In this document: one piece after another, positions 62,692 to 64,000 of the stretch
Layout of the letters: the number at the start of each line of letters is the position of its first letter
Numbering within the stretch: position 1 is the stretch's first letter
Assembly: GCF_011612265.2 (NCBI RefSeq)
Contig: NZ_CP050134.2
Span: 62,001-126,000 of the forward strand
Length of the DNA: 64,000 nt
Source: Corynebacterium matruchotii
GTDB taxonomy: Bacteria > Actinomycetota > Actinomycetes > Mycobacteriales > Mycobacteriaceae
Direction: 5' to 3'
Position numbers and translations under genes: made by a program
Notes under the pieces: model-generated
The model's input: the letters and a program-made list of their open reading frames with translations, nothing else
Databases searched by the model: none
What the model was told of the DNA's origin: nothing

Positions 62692-63644
62692 AAGCAATTG
62701 TTGTGCACCAACCCGGACCACCCGAGGTATTGTGCTATGAAGAAATTCCCACACCTGCTGTACGGCCAGGATGGTCGTTAGTGAAAGTGCAGGCGGTAGG
62801 CGTCAACCGGTCGGAAATATTCACACGTCAGGGGCTTTCCCCCACCGTTACCTTCCCGCGAATATTGGGAATTGAATGTGTAGGAGTCGTGGCGGATAGT
62901 ACCACCCCCACCTTGGTGCCAGGGCAGAAAGTAGCGGCCCTCATGGGCGGCATGGGCCGAGAATTTGATGGGGGATATGCCGAATACGTTCTCCTGCCAA
63001 ATGATCGGATTTGGCCTATCCACACCTCTTTCACCTGGGAAGAACTCGGTGCAGTGCCGGAAACTTTTGTTACTGCCCTGGGTTCGATGAAACAGTTGCA
63101 GCTTCGGGCGGACAGCCGATTGCTGGTGCGGGCAGCAACCTCAGGGGTGGGGGTAGCAACAATCCAGCTGGTCCGGGCGCTTTACCCGAATGCCGTGATT
63201 GCTGGAACAACCCGTAACGAATCCAAGTTTGACACTTTAAAAGCGTTAGGATGCGACGGGGTTATCCTGGAGGAAGCACATAATGTTATTCATTCCGATG
63301 AAAAATTTGACTGCGTTCTGGACCTGATTGGTCCGTCCGCGATTCGGCACTCATTTGCGGTGCTGAAGCGGGGTGGAATTGTGTGTAATACCGGTTTGCT
63401 CGGCGGGCAGTGGACGCTCGAAAACTTCGACCCGATTATTGACACTTGTGGTGGGTATTTGACTGGATACCATTCCGGTGATGCAACCGCCGACCTGCTG
63501 CAAGAAGCCATCACGATTATTGAGGACCATGCCATTGATGTGACGCCGCACAAAGTGCTCCCCCTGAAGGAAGCAGCCCAGGCGCATACCCTCATGGAGT
63601 CAGGTGCGGGCTATGGTAAATATGTGCTCCTACCAGAACACTAA
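62688..63644 (+). CDS. Zinc-independent MDR oxidoreductase (quinone reductase-like)
   Basis: This is a 318-residue protein of the medium-chain dehydrogenase family. The GroES-like N-terminal half begins MKAIVVHQPGPPEVL and contains VGVNRSEIFTRQG and LGIECVGVV. The Rossmann half has AATSGVGVATIQL near residue 150, which fits NADPH binding. The zinc-binding Cys/His sets are absent, pointing to quinone or enone reduction. Start ATG 62688 overlaps the permease stop as ATGA, with AAGGA upstream. It is odd as the last gene of a transporter operon; it may process the imported compound or a by-product of the MarR-sensed stress. Confidence 0.8.
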   Translation: MKAIVVHQPGPPEVLCYEEIPTPAVRPGWSLVKVQAVGVNRSEIFTRQGLSPTVTFPRILGIECVGVVADSTTPTLVPGQKVAALMGGMGREFDGGYAEYVLLPNDRIWPIHTSFTWEELGAVPETFVTALGSMKQLQLRADSRLLVRAATSGVGVATIQLVRALYPNAVIAGTTRNESKFDTLKALGCDGVILEEAHNVIHSDEKFDCVLDLIGPSAIRHSFAVLKRGGIVCNTGLLGGQWTLENFDPIIDTCGGYLTGYHSGDATADLLQEAITIIEDHAIDVTPHKVLPLKEAAQAHTLMESGAGYGKYVLLPEH

Positions 63645-63676
63645 CTGTGTTTGATGCGCCAACGCAACGGCGTGAA

Positions 63677-63703
63677 AAACCCCATGCAAATCGCATGGGG
63701 TTT
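63677..63703. terminator. Bidirectional terminator between the operon and tRNA-Gly
   Basis: AAACCCCATGC (63677-63687) pairs perfectly with GCATGGGGTTT (63693-63703) over 11 bp with a 5-nt loop. A-rich and T-rich flanks let it serve both the oxidoreductase on the plus strand and the tRNA on the minus strand. Confidence 0.8.
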
Positions 63704-63712
63704 CTATTAAAG

Positions 63713-63783
63713 AGCCGATGACGGGAATCGAACCCGCGCCGCCTGCTTGGGAAGCAGGAGTTCTGCCATTGAACTACATCGGC
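63713..63783 (-). tRNA. tRNA-Gly (anticodon CCC)
   Basis: On the minus strand the 71-nt sequence folds as a cloverleaf. The acceptor stem is GCCGATG/CATCGGC. The D arm includes GTTCAATGGCAGAAC. The anticodon stem CCTGC/GCAGG encloses the loop TTCCCAA (anticodon CCC), and the T arm is CGGGTTCGATTCCCG. The 3-prime CCA is not encoded. Confidence 0.93.
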
Positions 63784-63873
63784 AATAGTGGTTGCTACTT
63801 AAGGGCCAGGCCAATAGGCTGACCGGTTCACAACGAAGTACAGTTTAGCACTAAAAAATCCTGCGGGGGCAAT

Positions 63874-63984
63874 TTAGGCAAGAAAAATGGGTATTTCCAG
63901 GTCAACGCCAGGTTGCAACCAGGCCATAACCCCAGGCGCTGGCACCCCAGCTGCCACGAGTGCTCCGATACTTCGACGCTTCAT
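63874..63984 (-). CDS. Possible 36-residue peptide upstream of tRNA-Gly
   Basis: ATG 63984 on the minus strand has GGAAGGA about 7 bp upstream and opens a 36-codon frame ending at TAA 63874. The peptide begins MKRRSIGALVAAGVPAPG and continues with a moderately hydrophobic stretch, like a short basic-hydrophobic membrane or leader peptide. It ends about 90 bp before the tRNA. No family is recognised; the RBS is the main support. Confidence 0.3.
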   Translation of the reverse strand: MKRRSIGALVAAGVPAPGVMAWLQPGVDLEIPIFLA

Positions 63985-64000
63985 CGGCGTTCCTTCCCAT

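Overview
The window is from a mycolate-bearing actinobacterium, most likely a Corynebacterium with fairly high G+C. The evidence is a near-complete corynomycolate, arabinogalactan and trehalose-monomycolate (TMM) gene set in the order known from corynebacteria. It runs ubiA-type prenyltransferase end, aftB, two mycolyltransferases (the second with LGFP repeats, like PS1/Cop1), a DUF732 lipoprotein, a cutinase-like hydrolase, fadD32, pks13 and accD4. Further along come an MmpL3/CmpL1-type TMM flippase, an NYN protein, trmB and pck, then mtrP, a GT4 glycosyltransferase, two membrane proteins (Rv0226c/Rv0227c-like) and a tmaT-type acyltransferase, and finally aftD with its small DUF2613 partner. 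The species cannot be named from the sequence alone.

Layout: 0-8 kb holds arabinan and mycolyl transfer. 8.1-19.8 kb holds a P-loop kinase and mycolate condensation (FadD32, Pks13, AccD4); the fadD32-pks13 pair is interrupted by a DUF559/AbiEi-like gene on the other strand and by repeats. 19.9-27.3 kb is an accessory insert (DUF4261 protein, orphan histidine kinase followed by a GntR regulator, PepN, a peptide-exporter-like ABC protein). 28.2-36.0 kb is a minus-strand block (DUF3054, flippase-like protein, MmpL3-like, NYN, trmB) facing pck. 37.4-43.8 kb is the TMM maturation and export neighbourhood. 44.9-49.2 kb is a self-contained manganese ABC transporter operon ending in its own DtxR/MntR-type regulator, preceded by an MntR-like operator. 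49.0-57.0 kb holds aftD, DUF2613, two related small membrane proteins, a NagZ-like lipoprotein and a VanW-domain protein. 57.9-63.6 kb holds an LMW-phosphatase/ArsC-fold protein lacking the catalytic Cys, then a MarR-led osmoprotectant-type ABC operon ending in an oxidoreductase. The window closes with tRNA-Gly(CCC) on the minus strand.

The most unusual feature is a family of about 36 imperfect inverted repeats of 65-85 bp that fills nearly every longer gap between genes and never lies inside a gene. Each has a core arm of AGCT(T)GGGTTC facing GAACCC(A)AGCT across a 30-45 nt loop. The outer arms come in at least four sequence types, and the two arms change together (GCGTTAGCT/AGCTAACGC, TTTGCTTTAGCT/AGCTAAAGCAAA, TTCTAAGCTTGG/CCAAGCTTAGAA, TGCTGAGCT/AGCTCAGCA). 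This is compensatory variation that preserves pairing. The copies are REPIN-like in architecture, occur in tandem clusters with local duplications and chimeras, and are segregated by type along the window. I do not recognise them as a described element.

Base positions were counted by hand from the sequence. Family assignments come from motifs and remembered gene order, not from database searches.
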